From NCBI RefSeq assembly GCF_019343455.1, contig NZ_CP049362.1, positions 2,294,001 to 2,358,000 of the forward strand: 64,000 bases of DNA, read 5' to 3'. The stretch is from Alcaligenes ammonioxydans (GTDB lineage: Bacteria; Pseudomonadota; Gammaproteobacteria; Burkholderiales; Burkholderiaceae_B). How positions within the stretch are numbered: position 1 is the first letter of the stretch; every line of letters starts with the position of its first letter. Below, piece by piece: positions 1-8,180 of this stretch. The notes beneath the pieces were generated by a model, which ran no database searches, was not told the DNA's origin, and was given only the letters and a program-made list of their open reading frames with translations. Both the position numbers and the translations under genes were made by a program.

Positions 1-2
1 CC

Positions 3-551
3 GGCAAGATCGTGATGCCCAACCCCGCCTCCTCGGGCACCGGCTTCCTGGACGTCAGCGCCTGGTTGCAGCTGTTTGGTGAAGATAAAGGCTGGGCCTT
101 CATGGACGGCCTGCACAAGAACATTGGCGCCTACACCCACTCGGGTTCCAAGCCCTGCAATATGGCTGCTTCCGGCGAGTATGCGATTGGCGTGTCCTTT
201 GACTACCGCGGCGCCCGCCTGAAAGAAGAAGGCGCTCCCCTGGAGCTGGTGTTCCCCAAAGAAGGTCTGGGCTGGGAAATTGAGGCCGCGGCTATCATGA
301 AAGGCACCAAGAACCTGGAAGCCGCGCAGAAACTGGCTGACTTTTCTGCCAGCGAAGCCGCCAACCATCTGTACAAGAGCAACTTCGCGGTTCTGGCCAT
401 TCCTTCCATCGCGACCGCCAACCCCTATCTGCCTGCAGACCTGAACCAGCGTCTGATCGACAACAACTTCGTATGGGCTGCTGAAAACCGCGAGCGCATC
501 ATCGACGAATGGACCAAGCGTTACGACGGTAAATCGGAAGCCAAGAAGTAA
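3..551 (+). CDS. ABC transporter substrate-binding protein, 2-aminoethylphosphonate type (C-terminal part)
   Basis: This is the C-terminal ~180 residues of a periplasmic solute-binding protein; the start lies left of the window. The visible part has the type II binding-protein fold signature of iron/phosphonate-type proteins, with the FDYRGA and LGWEIEAAAIMKGTKN stretches and a closing segment rich in aromatic and charged residues. The stop codon overlaps the next start (TAATG), so it is translationally coupled to an FAD oxidoreductase. That family often accompanies putative 2-aminoethylphosphonate importers. The substrate is therefore inferred from the neighbour, not proven; an iron(III)-type binding protein is the alternative. 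Confidence 0.7.
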   Translation, partial: GKIVMPNPASSGTGFLDVSAWLQLFGEDKGWAFMDGLHKNIGAYTHSGSKPCNMAASGEYAIGVSFDYRGARLKEEGAPLELVFPKEGLGWEIEAAAIMKGTKNLEAAQKLADFSASEAANHLYKSNFAVLAIPSIATANPYLPADLNQRLIDNNFVWAAENRERIIDEWTKRYDGKSEAKK

Positions 552-1681
552 TGAGCACACAACACTACGACGTGATCGTGGTGGGGGGCGGCATCCTGGG
601 CATGGCACATGCCTGGGCGGCTGCCCGCCGCAAGCTACGGGTGGCTGTGCTTGAGCGCAGTCATCAGGCCCAAGGCGCCACCATACGTAATTTCGGTCAG
701 GTCCTGGTCACCGGCCAGGCTCCGGGCATCATGATGGAACTGGCTCGCCAAAGCCGCGGACTGTGGCTGGAACTGGCCGCGCAAGCGGGCTTTCATGTGC
801 GCAGCAATGGTTCGCTGGTACTGGCGCGCAATCATCTGGAACTGGAACTGCTGGAAGACTTCGCTCAAGGCCGTGCCAAGGATGAAGGTGTGGCATGCCA
901 GATGTTGAGCGGCAAGGAACTGGCCGCCTTGTTTGAAGGCCGCTTGGGGCATCACCACGGTGCGCTGCAAGGTCTGGACGATTTGCAGATTTACTCGCGC
1001 GACGCCCTGCCCGCCATTACCAGCAGCCTGCAGGCCATGGGCGTCGATGTGTATACCCAAGCACATGTGCATTATGCCCAAGCGGGTCAGGTACACAGCA
1101 GCGTGGGCGACTTCACGGCCAACAGCATTTTTGTGTGCCCAGGCCATGACTACAGCAGCCTGCATCGCGAACTGCTGGAGACCGTCAAACCCTCGGTGAC
1201 CCGTCTGCAAATGCTGAAAGTGCGTGCACAAGACGCGGGCTGGGCCTTGGACCGACCCTTGCTGACAGGTTTGTCCTGCCTGCACTATGGTGCCTTCAGC
1301 GACCTGCCTCTGGCAGCCACACTGCGCGAGCAGGTACAGCAACGCCACGGCGTGCTCTTGGAGCAAGGCATTCATTTGCTGATGAGCCCAACCCCTCAGG
1401 GCGACCTGATCATTGGGGATTCGCACGACTACGGCCAGCAAGCCAGTCCCTTCAACCAGGAAGAAACAGACCAGTACCTGCTGGCTCTGGCTGAAACGGT
1501 GCTGGGATGCCCGGTTCAGGTGCTTCAACGCTGGCAGGGGGTGTACGGTGCAAAAGGACCGGCTCCGTTTTCCGTCTTGCAGGCCGATGGCAGCACACTA
1601 GTGACGGTCATGCACACCGGCTTGGGCATGACCACAGGTCTGGCAATCGGCGAACGCAATATCGCCGCTCGCTACGATTGA
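551..1681 (+). CDS. FAD-dependent oxidoreductase, phosphonate-associated (TIGR03364-like)
   Basis: A 376-residue DAO-fold flavoenzyme. The N-terminus carries the dinucleotide-binding motif VVGGGILGMAHAWAA (residues ~9-23) followed by the acidic end of the second strand (VLERS). The C-terminus has a GLGMTTGLAIGE segment typical of the second FAD contact. The family is related to glycine/D-amino acid oxidases, and a subset sits beside aminoethylphosphonate transport genes, where an amine-oxidising role on the imported phosphonate is suspected. The start ATG overlaps the preceding stop codon by one base, so the two genes form an operon. A strong terminator follows at 1741. The exact substrate cannot be read from sequence. 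Confidence 0.75.
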   Translation: MSTQHYDVIVVGGGILGMAHAWAAARRKLRVAVLERSHQAQGATIRNFGQVLVTGQAPGIMMELARQSRGLWLELAAQAGFHVRSNGSLVLARNHLELELLEDFAQGRAKDEGVACQMLSGKELAALFEGRLGHHHGALQGLDDLQIYSRDALPAITSSLQAMGVDVYTQAHVHYAQAGQVHSSVGDFTANSIFVCPGHDYSSLHRELLETVKPSVTRLQMLKVRAQDAGWALDRPLLTGLSCLHYGAFSDLPLAATLREQVQQRHGVLLEQGIHLLMSPTPQGDLIIGDSHDYGQQASPFNQEETDQYLLALAETVLGCPVQVLQRWQGVYGAKGPAPFSVLQADGSTLVTVMHTGLGMTTGLAIGERNIAARYD

Positions 1682-1740
1682 TGGCTGGGCGTGGAGGGTT
1701 CGACCAGCGGATCAGCCTTTACCCACGCCACAAGAGTGCC

Positions 1741-1776
1741 AAAACGCGCAGCCCACGCTGCGCGTTTTTCTTTTCT
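1741..1776 (+). terminator. Rho-independent terminator after the FAD oxidoreductase
   Basis: Perfect 12-bp stem AAAACGCGCAGC / GCTGCGCGTTTT with a CCAC loop at 1741-1768, followed by a T-rich run. It closes the phosphonate-type operon. Confidence 0.9.
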
Positions 1777-2007
1777 TCAGGCATGCCTCTGGAGATCAAC
1801 ATCAACGACCTCAAAATAAAGCAAACTGCGATACGTTCTTAGCAGGAATTTCCCACTGGCAACCCAACATAGTGGAATAAAATACGCCACACGATAGGCC
1901 AGAGCTACCGCTCATGAGCTTTAGCACTCCACACAGCCAGGCTGGCGCCCCACCCCCCGTCACCATCGGTGATGACGGCTTGGCTTGCTCAGGACAGGAA
2001 GAGATCC

Positions 2008-2550
2008 ATGAAAGACAGTGACAGCGGGCTGCGTTTTATAGACTGCGATGAAGAGCAGCATGCAGCCGCTATTTTGGCGATCCTGAACGACGCTATCGTG
2101 AACTCCACCGCGCTTTACGACTATGTGCCGCGCCCACCCGACGCCATGGTGAGCTGGTTTGCCACCAAACGCGCCAACGGCTTTCCCGTGGTGGGCGTCA
2201 TGGACGATGCGGGCACGCTGATGGGCTTTGCTACCTGGGGCAGCTTCCGCGCCTTTCCCGCCTACAAATACACCATGGAACACAGCGTGTATGTACACCC
2301 GGCGCATCGCGGCAAAGGCCTGGGCAAAATTCTGATGCAAGAGCTGATCCGCCGTGCCCGTCTGGCCAATGTGCATACGCTGGTGGGCTGTATTGATGCC
2401 AGCAATGCGGGCAGTATCCACCTGCATAAGCGTCTGGGCTTTACCCATTCGGGCACGTTCAAGGAAGTGGGCTTCAAATTTGGGCGCTGGCTCGATGCCG
2501 CCTTTTACCTGCTGACGCTGGATACGCCGACCGAGCCGGTGGATGGCTGA
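2008..2550 (+). CDS. GNAT N-acetyltransferase, phosphinothricin acetyltransferase-like
   Basis: A 180-residue GNAT protein transferring acetyl from acetyl-CoA to a primary amine. The acetyl-CoA loop is visible as VHPAHRGKGLGKIL, and the C-terminus has the GTFKEVGFKFGRWLD stretch characteristic of the Pat/Bar branch (phosphinothricin or methionine sulfone/sulfoximine acetylation). ATG 2008 is preferred over upstream in-frame codons because AGGAAGAG sits five bases before it. It stands alone with its own terminator. Real substrates of chromosomal Pat homologues are often unknown; family membership is secure, substrate is not. Confidence 0.85.
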   Translation: MKDSDSGLRFIDCDEEQHAAAILAILNDAIVNSTALYDYVPRPPDAMVSWFATKRANGFPVVGVMDDAGTLMGFATWGSFRAFPAYKYTMEHSVYVHPAHRGKGLGKILMQELIRRARLANVHTLVGCIDASNAGSIHLHKRLGFTHSGTFKEVGFKFGRWLDAAFYLLTLDTPTEPVDG

Positions 2551-2559
2551 CGCGCAAAA

Positions 2560-2591
2560 AAACCATCGCGGCCTACTGCCTGCGATGGTTT
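2560..2591. terminator. Bidirectional terminator between convergent genes
   Basis: Stem AAACCATCGC (2560-2569) / GCGATGGTTT (2582-2591) lies between the GNAT gene and a converging small membrane-protein gene. An A-run before and T-rich bases after suit both directions. Confidence 0.8.
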
Positions 2592-2613
2592 CTTTCAGGC
2601 CATTGCCCCGGAC

Positions 2614-2859
2614 TCAGGCGCTGGCTTTCTGCTTTTCGTAACACACGGCAAAGGCAATCAAACCCAGCACAATACTGAAAATGCCAACGCCCACTGCCAC
2701 GGCAGCCAGCAGCCCCAGGCCTACTGCCACAAACACGCCAGGAAAGGCGTAGCTTCGCAACCAGGAAGGTTGCTTGGGAACAAGAAACAGCCCTAGAAAC
2801 AAGAACCAGGGCATCACAATCGTCCAGAACAGACTGTCCATTAGCACGTCACGCATCAT
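2614..2859 (-). CDS. Small two-helix membrane protein of unknown function
   Basis: About 81 residues. Two hydrophobic segments are clear: the first around FWTIVMPWFLFLGLFLVP and the second around VFVAVGLGLLAAVAVGVGIF and beyond. A short basic loop lies between them and a charged tail ends in EKQKASA. The start at 2859 (MMRDVL) follows a GGA-type ribosome site; frames starting further upstream would give an implausible hydrophilic leader overlapping the promoter of the divergent hydrolase. No family recognised. It could be a small inner-membrane protein of the DUF type found next to metabolic genes. Confidence 0.55.
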   Translation of the reverse strand: MMRDVLMDSLFWTIVMPWFLFLGLFLVPKQPSWLRSYAFPGVFVAVGLGLLAAVAVGVGIFSIVLGLIAFAVCYEKQKASA

Positions 2860-3002
2860 TATTCCATTGAAGTAGAAGGGGCTTGGGCAAGTGGTCAAGC
2901 TACTCGCCATTCCGGGTGGATTGTAAACGTCCCTAGGCTGGCGTCCCAGCATGGGCGACTGTTATAAGAGAGAATTATTGTTTTATAGCTAAAGGACCCG
3001 CC

Positions 3003-3665
3003 ATGAGCATGCTTAGCTTGACTAGCGCAGACCAGCACCGTTTCGAGGCCTATGCCGCCGGCGATGAACAGGCCGAACGCGGCTTGATCGTGCTGCAGGA
3101 GATTTTTGGTGTGAATCAACATATCCGTGACACCTGCGAGCGCTTTGCCGAGCAAGGCTACCGCGTACTGTCACCCGCCCTGTTCGACCGACAAGAGAAA
3201 AATGTACAACTGGGCTACACCGCCGAGGACGTGCAAGCGGGTCTGGCGCTGCGCAATCGCATTGCGCTCGACAAAACCCTGCTGGATATTCAGGCCTGCG
3301 TCGATGCCTTGGGCTCCCGCAAGGTGGGTATTGTGGGCTATTGCTGGGGAGGGTCCTTGAGCTGGCTGGCCGCCTGCCGCTTGCAGGGTCTGCAAGCCGC
3401 CAGTTGCTGGTATGGTTCACAGATTGCCCAGAACGCCCAGGAACAGCCCAAGATTCCGGTGCAAATGCACTTTGGCGCTCTGGATCATTCCATCCCTGCC
3501 AGCGCCATTCAGACCATTCAAGACGCGCAAAAGGACGTGGCCATTTACGTGTACGAGCCTGCCGGACATGGTTTTGGCTGCGATCATCGCCCCGATTTTC
3601 ACCCAGCGTCCTACCAACTGGCTCAAGAGCGTACACTCGCTTTCTTTGCCGACCATCTCCGTTAA
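3003..3665 (+). CDS. Dienelactone hydrolase family protein
   Basis: A 220-residue cytosolic alpha/beta hydrolase of the carboxymethylenebutenolidase family. The catalytic triad is visible: nucleophile Cys114 in GYCWGG, Asp161 in GALDHS and His189 in AGHGFG. Cysteine in place of serine is diagnostic for dienelactone hydrolases, which open 4-carboxymethylenebut-2-en-4-olides in chlorocatechol breakdown; many chromosomal copies have unknown substrates. No other chlorocatechol genes are nearby, so a general lactone or ester hydrolase role is more likely. RBS AAAGGA precedes the ATG. The next gene starts seven bases downstream. Confidence 0.88.
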   Translation: MSMLSLTSADQHRFEAYAAGDEQAERGLIVLQEIFGVNQHIRDTCERFAEQGYRVLSPALFDRQEKNVQLGYTAEDVQAGLALRNRIALDKTLLDIQACVDALGSRKVGIVGYCWGGSLSWLAACRLQGLQAASCWYGSQIAQNAQEQPKIPVQMHFGALDHSIPASAIQTIQDAQKDVAIYVYEPAGHGFGCDHRPDFHPASYQLAQERTLAFFADHLR

Positions 3666-3671
3666 GCCCCC

Positions 3672-3896
3672 ATGCTTGAATCCAGCGACGACCTGCTTGC
3701 TCTGTTGAACACCACCATGCCTTACGGGAAATACAAAGGTCGCTTGCTGGCCGACCTGCCGGGGCATTACCTGAACTGGTTTGCCCGGGAAGGCTTTCCT
3801 TCCGGGCGGCTGGGGCAGCTACTGGCCCTGATGCACGAGCTGGACCACAACGGCCTGAAATCCTTGCTGGACCCCTTGCGCCCGCGCAGCCGCTAA
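3672..3896 (+). CDS. DUF3820 family small protein
   Basis: A 74-residue protein with the family signature MPYGKYKGRLLADLPGHYL (an aromatic/glycine-rich core) followed by a helical C-terminus ending in LDPLRPRSR. DUF3820 proteins have been linked in some pseudomonads to quorum-regulated virulence, but the molecular function is unknown. It lies seven bases after the dienelactone hydrolase stop and is probably co-transcribed with it. Confidence 0.8.
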   Translation: MLESSDDLLALLNTTMPYGKYKGRLLADLPGHYLNWFAREGFPSGRLGQLLALMHELDHNGLKSLLDPLRPRSR

Positions 3897-3995
3897 GCGG
3901 CACAAATCCCTTACTGGGTGGCGGGCTGCGACAGTATGTCGCCGTACCGCTTGCTACTATCAAGGCTTCCTCTACACCCCATTGTGAAGGACTTC

Positions 3996-4703
3996 ATGAC
4001 TATCGATCTCTCCGCCTTCCCCATCACCCGCAAATGGCCGGCACAGCACCCCGAGCGCCTGCAACTGTATTCCTTGCCCACCCCCAATGGCGTCAAGGTT
4101 TCCATCATGCTGGAAGAAATTGGCCTGCCTTACGAGCCACATCTGGTCAGCTTTGAGCGCAACGATCAGCTCAGCCCGGAATTCATTTCACTTAGCAGCA
4201 ATAACAAGATTCCGGCGATTCTGGACCCCAATGGCCCTGGCAATAAACCGCTGGCCTTGTTCGAGTCCGGTGCCATCCTGATCTATCTGGCAGAAAAAAC
4301 CGGCCAGTTGCTCTCTGCGGACCCGGCCCAACGCTATGAAACCCTGCAATGGTTGATGTTCCAGATGGGCGGCGTCGGCCCCATGTTTGGTCAGCTCGGC
4401 TTCTTTCACAAATTTGCCGGCAAGGACTATGAAGACAAGCGCCCCCGTGACCGCTATGTCAACGAGTCCAAGCGGCTGCTGGGCGTGATCGACACGCATC
4501 TGGACGGTAAGGACTGGATGGTGGGCAACCGCTACTCCATCGCCGATATTGCCCTGTTCCCCTGGATTGCCAACCTGATCGGTTTTTACGGCGCAGGCGA
4601 GTTGGTGGAGTACGAGCAATTCAAGAACGTGGCCCGTGTCCTGCAGCAATTCCAGGCCCGCCCGGCAGTGCAACGAGGCCTGAACATTCCTGCCCGTGAT
4701 TGA
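3996..4703 (+). CDS. Glutathione S-transferase family protein (YfcG-like)
   Basis: A 235-residue GST. The thioredoxin-like N-terminal domain begins LQLYSLPTPNGVKVSIMLEE and contains the glutathione contact NNKIPAILDP with the cis-proline and FESGAILIYLAEK. The all-helical C-terminal domain follows, with the N-capping box SIADIALFPW. The PTPNG active-site region resembles E. coli YfcG-type disulfide-bond oxidoreductases rather than classic detoxifying GSTs. ATG 3996 is chosen for the AAGGA six bases upstream. It is probably transcribed alone; no terminator lies directly after it, the nearest being at 4937. Confidence 0.88.
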   Translation: MTIDLSAFPITRKWPAQHPERLQLYSLPTPNGVKVSIMLEEIGLPYEPHLVSFERNDQLSPEFISLSSNNKIPAILDPNGPGNKPLALFESGAILIYLAEKTGQLLSADPAQRYETLQWLMFQMGGVGPMFGQLGFFHKFAGKDYEDKRPRDRYVNESKRLLGVIDTHLDGKDWMVGNRYSIADIALFPWIANLIGFYGAGELVEYEQFKNVARVLQQFQARPAVQRGLNIPARD

Positions 4704-4783
4704 TGGATCAGCAGGCATGATCGCTGGCTATCAGTGGCACCGCACACCACCGTGCAATAGCCCTGCTATCGAACTGGTCTTTT

Positions 4784-4812
4784 TTGTTTCATTTATTGGC
4801 AATCCGTACAAT
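4784..4812 (+). promoter_or_regulatory. Sigma70-type promoter for candidate small RNA
   Basis: TTGTTT (4784-4789), a 17-base spacer and TACAAT (4807-4812) lie downstream of the GST stop. Transcription would start near 4819, just ahead of a structured, terminator-ended segment. Confidence 0.45.
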
Positions 4813-4818
4813 TGCCTT

Positions 4819-4968
4819 CCTAAACATTCTGCGCAAGCGGTACTATTCCGTTTGCCAGGCTTGTTCGTCAATCAAAAAACCAGTCTGCTCATGGAGCAGA
4901 TACAGGCAAATCCACCAGCCTGATGAGCAAGCCTTCAAAGCCCTGGATTCTTTCCAGGGCTTTTTTTT
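4819..4968 (+). ncRNA. Candidate structured small RNA with intrinsic terminator
   Basis: About 150 nt between the GST and pirin genes contains no credible reading frame but has strong base-pairing potential. AGGCTTGTTCGTCA (4857-4870) pairs with TGATGAGCAAGCCT (4921-4934) over 14 positions with two G-U pairs. Inside it, TCTGCTC (4884-4890) pairs with GAGCAGA (4894-4900) over a three-base loop. TTTGCC (4851-4856), directly 5' of the outer stem, is complementary to GGCAAA (4905-4910) in its interior and could form a pseudoknot. A terminator follows at once. It could instead be the 3' UTR of the GST mRNA, but a good promoter precedes it. It matches no RNA family that I recognise. Confidence 0.5.
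4937..4968 (+). terminator. Rho-independent terminator
   Basis: AAAGCCCTGGA (4937-4947), a five-base loop, TCCAGGGC and the first Ts, then eight Ts (4961-4968). It terminates the candidate RNA and any GST read-through. Confidence 0.92.
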
Positions 4969-5058
4969 GTGTGTACGATTTGGCGCCCCCACAGCGACTG
5001 TTTTAGCTGCACGCCATTTTCCAGGTGCAAGGCCTGCACCGTCACAGTCAACCTGAGC

Positions 5059-5925
5059 CTACACCGCAGGCAAAGGGATGAACTGCTCATCGTCCAGTGG
5101 CGGCAGGCGGATGCGGCCATTGAGCCAGTCGTCCTTGGCCTGCTCGATGCGGTCTTTGCGCGAGGACACGAAGTTCCACCAGATATGGCGTGGTCCCAAA
5201 GGCTCGCCGCCCAGCAGCATCAAGTGGCTGCTCTGCTCGGCAAGGATACGGGGGCTGTCACCTTTGGCAAAGACCAGCATCTGGCCAGCTGGATAACGCT
5301 GACTACCTATTTCCAACCCACCCGCACAGATATAAATGGCGCGCTCGTCGTGGCCGGTTGGCAAAGGGACAGACTGGCCGGCCTGCACGCGCAACTCCAT
5401 GTAGAACAAAGGCGAGGCCACACTGGCGGGACTACACAAACCCAACGCCGAGCCGGCAATCAGGCGACCTTCCAGGCCCGTATCCTTAATCAGAGGTAGC
5501 TGCTCGGCCTCATAATGCACAAAGTCCGGATTCTGTTCTTCCTTGTGTTCCGGCAAGGCCACCCAGACCTGGATACCATCCATGCGCCCCCCTTGCGCGC
5601 GCATGGGTTCAAAGCGCTCGGAATGGCTGATGCCTGAACCCGCGGTCATCCAATTGAGCGCACCCGGTGTAATGTCCTGCTCCACGCCCAGACTGTCGCG
5701 GTGCGTCATGGCCCCTTCAAACAAATAGGTCACGGTAGACAGGCCGATATGCGGGTGTGGGAGCACATCATTCTCCGTCCCTACCGGTGCCGTCAACGCC
5801 TGCGGCCCCATGCGATCAAAGAAGATAAAGGGCCCCACCATACGCCGTTGGCGAAAGGGCAAAACGCGCCCCACCTCAAATGCACCAATACTGTGCTGGC
5901 GTTGTGGAATCAGCAGCTCGACCAT
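5059..5925 (-). CDS. Pirin family protein
   Basis: A 288-residue bicupin. The N-terminal cupin holds the metal site: HPHIG followed by a Thr-His-Arg-Asp segment, and GISHSE, corresponding to the His/His/His/Glu iron ligands of pirin. The C-terminal cupin is degenerate. Bacterial pirins such as YhhW have quercetin 2,3-dioxygenase activity in vitro; the in vivo role is unclear. The start at 5925 (MVELLIPQ) is chosen because AGAGGTG precedes it. It is divergent from alkB with an 80-bp shared promoter region. Confidence 0.88.
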   Translation of the reverse strand: MVELLIPQRQHSIGAFEVGRVLPFRQRRMVGPFIFFDRMGPQALTAPVGTENDVLPHPHIGLSTVTYLFEGAMTHRDSLGVEQDITPGALNWMTAGSGISHSERFEPMRAQGGRMDGIQVWVALPEHKEEQNPDFVHYEAEQLPLIKDTGLEGRLIAGSALGLCSPASVASPLFYMELRVQAGQSVPLPTGHDERAIYICAGGLEIGSQRYPAGQMLVFAKGDSPRILAEQSSHLMLLGGEPLGPRHIWWNFVSSRKDRIEQAKDDWLNGRIRLPPLDDEQFIPLPAV

Positions 5926-6004
5926 AGACACCTCTATTGGGAAGTCGCAAAAATGCAATCCCGATTACTATACTCTGGTCCCTGATTGGTTCGCTTACTC
6001 CCGC

Positions 6005-6652
6005 ATGCCCACGCTCTCACTCTTTGATCCCGATCCCGGCAACGTCCTGACTCTGGATACCGGCCTGATCGCCCTGCCGGGCCTGGCCCTGCCCTATGCC
6101 GCCGCTTTGGCGCGGGCGGTTCAAGAACTGCTGCACAGTGCCCCCTGGCGACATATGCAGGTTCCATCAGGACATCGCATGTCAGCCGCACAAAGTAGCT
6201 GTGGAAACTTGGGATGGATATCGGACGAGCACGGCTATCGCTACAGTCCCACCGACCCGCAAAGCGGTTTGGGCTGGCCCGCCATGCCTCCGGTCTTCAA
6301 GGACTTGCTGACGCACATTGCCCAGGAGTCAGGCCAGGGCCCTTTGCAGCCAGATACCTGCCTGATCAACTACTACGACGAGCACGCGCATATGTCCTTG
6401 CATCAGGACAGAAACGAGCGCGACTTGCAGCACCCGATTGTCTCGGTGTCCTTGGGGCGTGAGGCCTTGTTCTTATGGGGTGGCGCAACACGCAGCGCCC
6501 CGGTGCGTACCCTGCGGCTGCGTGACGGTGATGTGCTGATCTGGTGGGGGCCTTCCAGATTGAATTTTCATGGCATACGCAGGCTGGAAGGCCCGGCCCA
6601 TCCCCTGTGGGGCTCAGGCCGGGTCAATCTGACTTTTCGCAAGGCGGGCTAA
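6005..6652 (+). CDS. alkB: Alpha-ketoglutarate-dependent DNA/RNA dealkylase AlkB
   Basis: 215 residues, almost the length of E. coli AlkB (216). The Fe(II) ligands are His133 and Asp135 (LHQDRNE) and His189 (NFHG); the 2-oxoglutarate-binding arginines are Arg206 and Arg212 in GRVNLTFR. All positions fall within two residues of those in the E. coli enzyme. It removes methyl groups from 1-methyladenine and 3-methylcytosine by oxidative demethylation. No ada gene is adjacent. ATG 6005 gives the standard N-terminus; upstream in-frame codons would run through the pirin promoter. Confidence 0.95.
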   Translation: MPTLSLFDPDPGNVLTLDTGLIALPGLALPYAAALARAVQELLHSAPWRHMQVPSGHRMSAAQSSCGNLGWISDEHGYRYSPTDPQSGLGWPAMPPVFKDLLTHIAQESGQGPLQPDTCLINYYDEHAHMSLHQDRNERDLQHPIVSVSLGREALFLWGGATRSAPVRTLRLRDGDVLIWWGPSRLNFHGIRRLEGPAHPLWGSGRVNLTFRKAG

Positions 6653-6663
6653 GGCCCCGCTCG

Positions 6664-7452
6664 TCAAGCCAGTTCAGGCGGTGCAAAGCGACGGTTTTCC
6701 AGAACAGGCAAAATACGGCGGGCGTAAGCCAGACGCTCCCGATCAAGATCCACCAGCAACAAGGTTGGCGTCTCCGCCGCCTGCGCCACGATCACACCCA
6801 ATGGGTCTACCACCAGACTTTGACCAATATTGCGTTCACCACATTCACCGACAGCCACCATATAGGCTGTATTTTCCAAAGCACGAGCTGTCGTCAGCAC
6901 TCGCCAGTGATGCTCTTTCAAGGGCCCTTTGAGCCACGCCGAAGGTGCCAGCAACACCTGCGCCCCCTCGATGCACAAGCGTCGGGCCAGCTCGGCAAAG
7001 CGCAGATCATAACAAGTCATCAAACCCACCTTGAAACCGGCCACCTCGATCAAAGCGGGGATCTCGGTACCCGGCTGCACATAGCGCGACTCTTGCACCG
7101 AAAACGCATCATACAAATGCAGCTTGTTGTAATGCGCCACGACCAGGCCATCACGCAAGACCACCAGCGTATTCCAGACCTTGCCCTCACTGGCAGGGGT
7201 ATGAATACAAAACACCACCGTAAGGTCAGTATCACGGGTCGCGGTCCGCAGTCGGCTGACAAACTCACCGTCCAGTGTTTGGGCCGATTTCAGCACCAGC
7301 TCCGGGTCGGCCACATTTCTCGCCAGAACCCCTTCCGGCAACACCAGCAACTGCGCCTCAGAGCGCAATGCCTGTTCGATCAGCCCCAGACAGGTATTCA
7401 GGTTCTCCTGGGAATCTTTGGATACGGCCATCTGGCCCAATGCAACTTTCAT
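6664..7452 (-). CDS. Carbon-nitrogen hydrolase (nitrilase superfamily), deaminated-glutathione-amidase-like
   Basis: 262 residues with the complete nitrilase triad Glu40 (LPEG), Lys110 (YNKLHLYD) and Cys147 (TCYDLRFAE). The DLRFAELARRL context is typical of the Nit1/YbeM branch, which hydrolyses deaminated glutathione as a metabolite-repair step; other amides are possible. ATG 7452 is preferred to the GTG two codons earlier because AAGGAGG is five bases upstream of the ATG and would overlap the GTG. It converges with alkB, leaving an 11-bp gap. Confidence 0.88.
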   Translation of the reverse strand: MKVALGQMAVSKDSQENLNTCLGLIEQALRSEAQLLVLPEGVLARNVADPELVLKSAQTLDGEFVSRLRTATRDTDLTVVFCIHTPASEGKVWNTLVVLRDGLVVAHYNKLHLYDAFSVQESRYVQPGTEIPALIEVAGFKVGLMTCYDLRFAELARRLCIEGAQVLLAPSAWLKGPLKEHHWRVLTTARALENTAYMVAVGECGERNIGQSLVVDPLGVIVAQAAETPTLLLVDLDRERLAYARRILPVLENRRFAPPELA

Positions 7453-7547
7453 GATCACCTCCTTGGCTGTGCGGCCTGATCGATTCTAACGCAGCCGTCG
7501 CCTCTGAGCAGGCCGGACCGGGGCCCGAACGCCCCTCACCCTATCTG

Positions 7548-7691
7548 CTACCCCGCTCCAGCCGCGCTTTTTACCGATGGCTGGCCCCAGGTCCACAAGG
7601 AGTGCGCCATGCTGCGCGAACCTCCACAGCAGACAAGCCCCCCCATGAGCTCCTTGACGTGCTCATAGGCCTCCCAGCGCAGGGGGACCAT
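7548..7691 (-). CDS. Possible 47-residue small protein
   Basis: A short frame starting MVPLRWEAYEHVKELMGG and ending SAAGAG, preceded by AAAGGTGG as a ribosome-binding site. It lies about 95 bp upstream of the nitrilase-family gene on the same strand. It contains CC and two tryptophans near the end. No family is recognised, and a frame of this length can occur by chance in GC-rich DNA, so this is only a candidate. Confidence 0.2.
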   Translation of the reverse strand: MVPLRWEAYEHVKELMGGLVCCGGSRSMAHSLWTWGQPSVKSAAGAG

Positions 7692-7991
7692 GCCCACCTT
7701 TCAAACAGAAGCGAGCATGCGTGCCAGCGAATTAATTGCTCTCTCATGCAGCATGGTTAAAAAAACACATCTCAATGAGATATAAAATTTATTCATGCCT
7801 TAAATAAGATAAAAGAAATAACAAAGAAAAAATTTGACCTTATACCGAAAAACAGGCTGATCAGCTTAAACAGAGAATCAACTCAGCCAGCGACACGCTT
7901 TAATTCGTTAAATCCTTTACTCCTTTTACCAGCTTTTAATATGACCGGACATATTGTTTTTTATTTTCTACTGAGCAACATAAAAAGAACG

Positions 7992-8028
7992 AAAAAAAAA
8001 GAGTCTGGCGTAAGCATCCGCAGACTCT
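7992..8028 (-). terminator. Orphan minus-strand terminator
   Basis: AGAGTCTG (8000-8007) / CAGACTCT (8021-8028) stem followed, on the minus strand, by nine Us (A-run 7992-8000). No annotated gene feeds into it, so it may end a small RNA. Confidence 0.55.
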
Positions 8029-8146
8029 GTCATCCATACTGGGGCAGCGCCCCTTTCTAGGGCCAAAACGTGAGAACGCTGTTGCAGGCCGCTTTGCGCT
8101 TGAATAATCAATGAACTAATGATTGAAATTGAAAATAAATAGCATA

Positions 8147-8180
8147 AAAAAAACCCCCGATTTCTTGCAAAATCAGGGGA
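8147..8180 (-). terminator. Orphan minus-strand terminator
   Basis: On the minus strand CCCCTGATTT pairs with AAATCGGGGG (one G-U pair) and is followed by seven or more Us (A-run ending at 8153). No coding gene lies upstream of it on that strand within the gap. Confidence 0.6.

Noticed and set aside
7940..8059. A ~39-codon plus-strand frame in the AT-rich gap
   Set aside because: No ribosome site, passes through the minus-strand terminator hairpin, no recognisable sequence.
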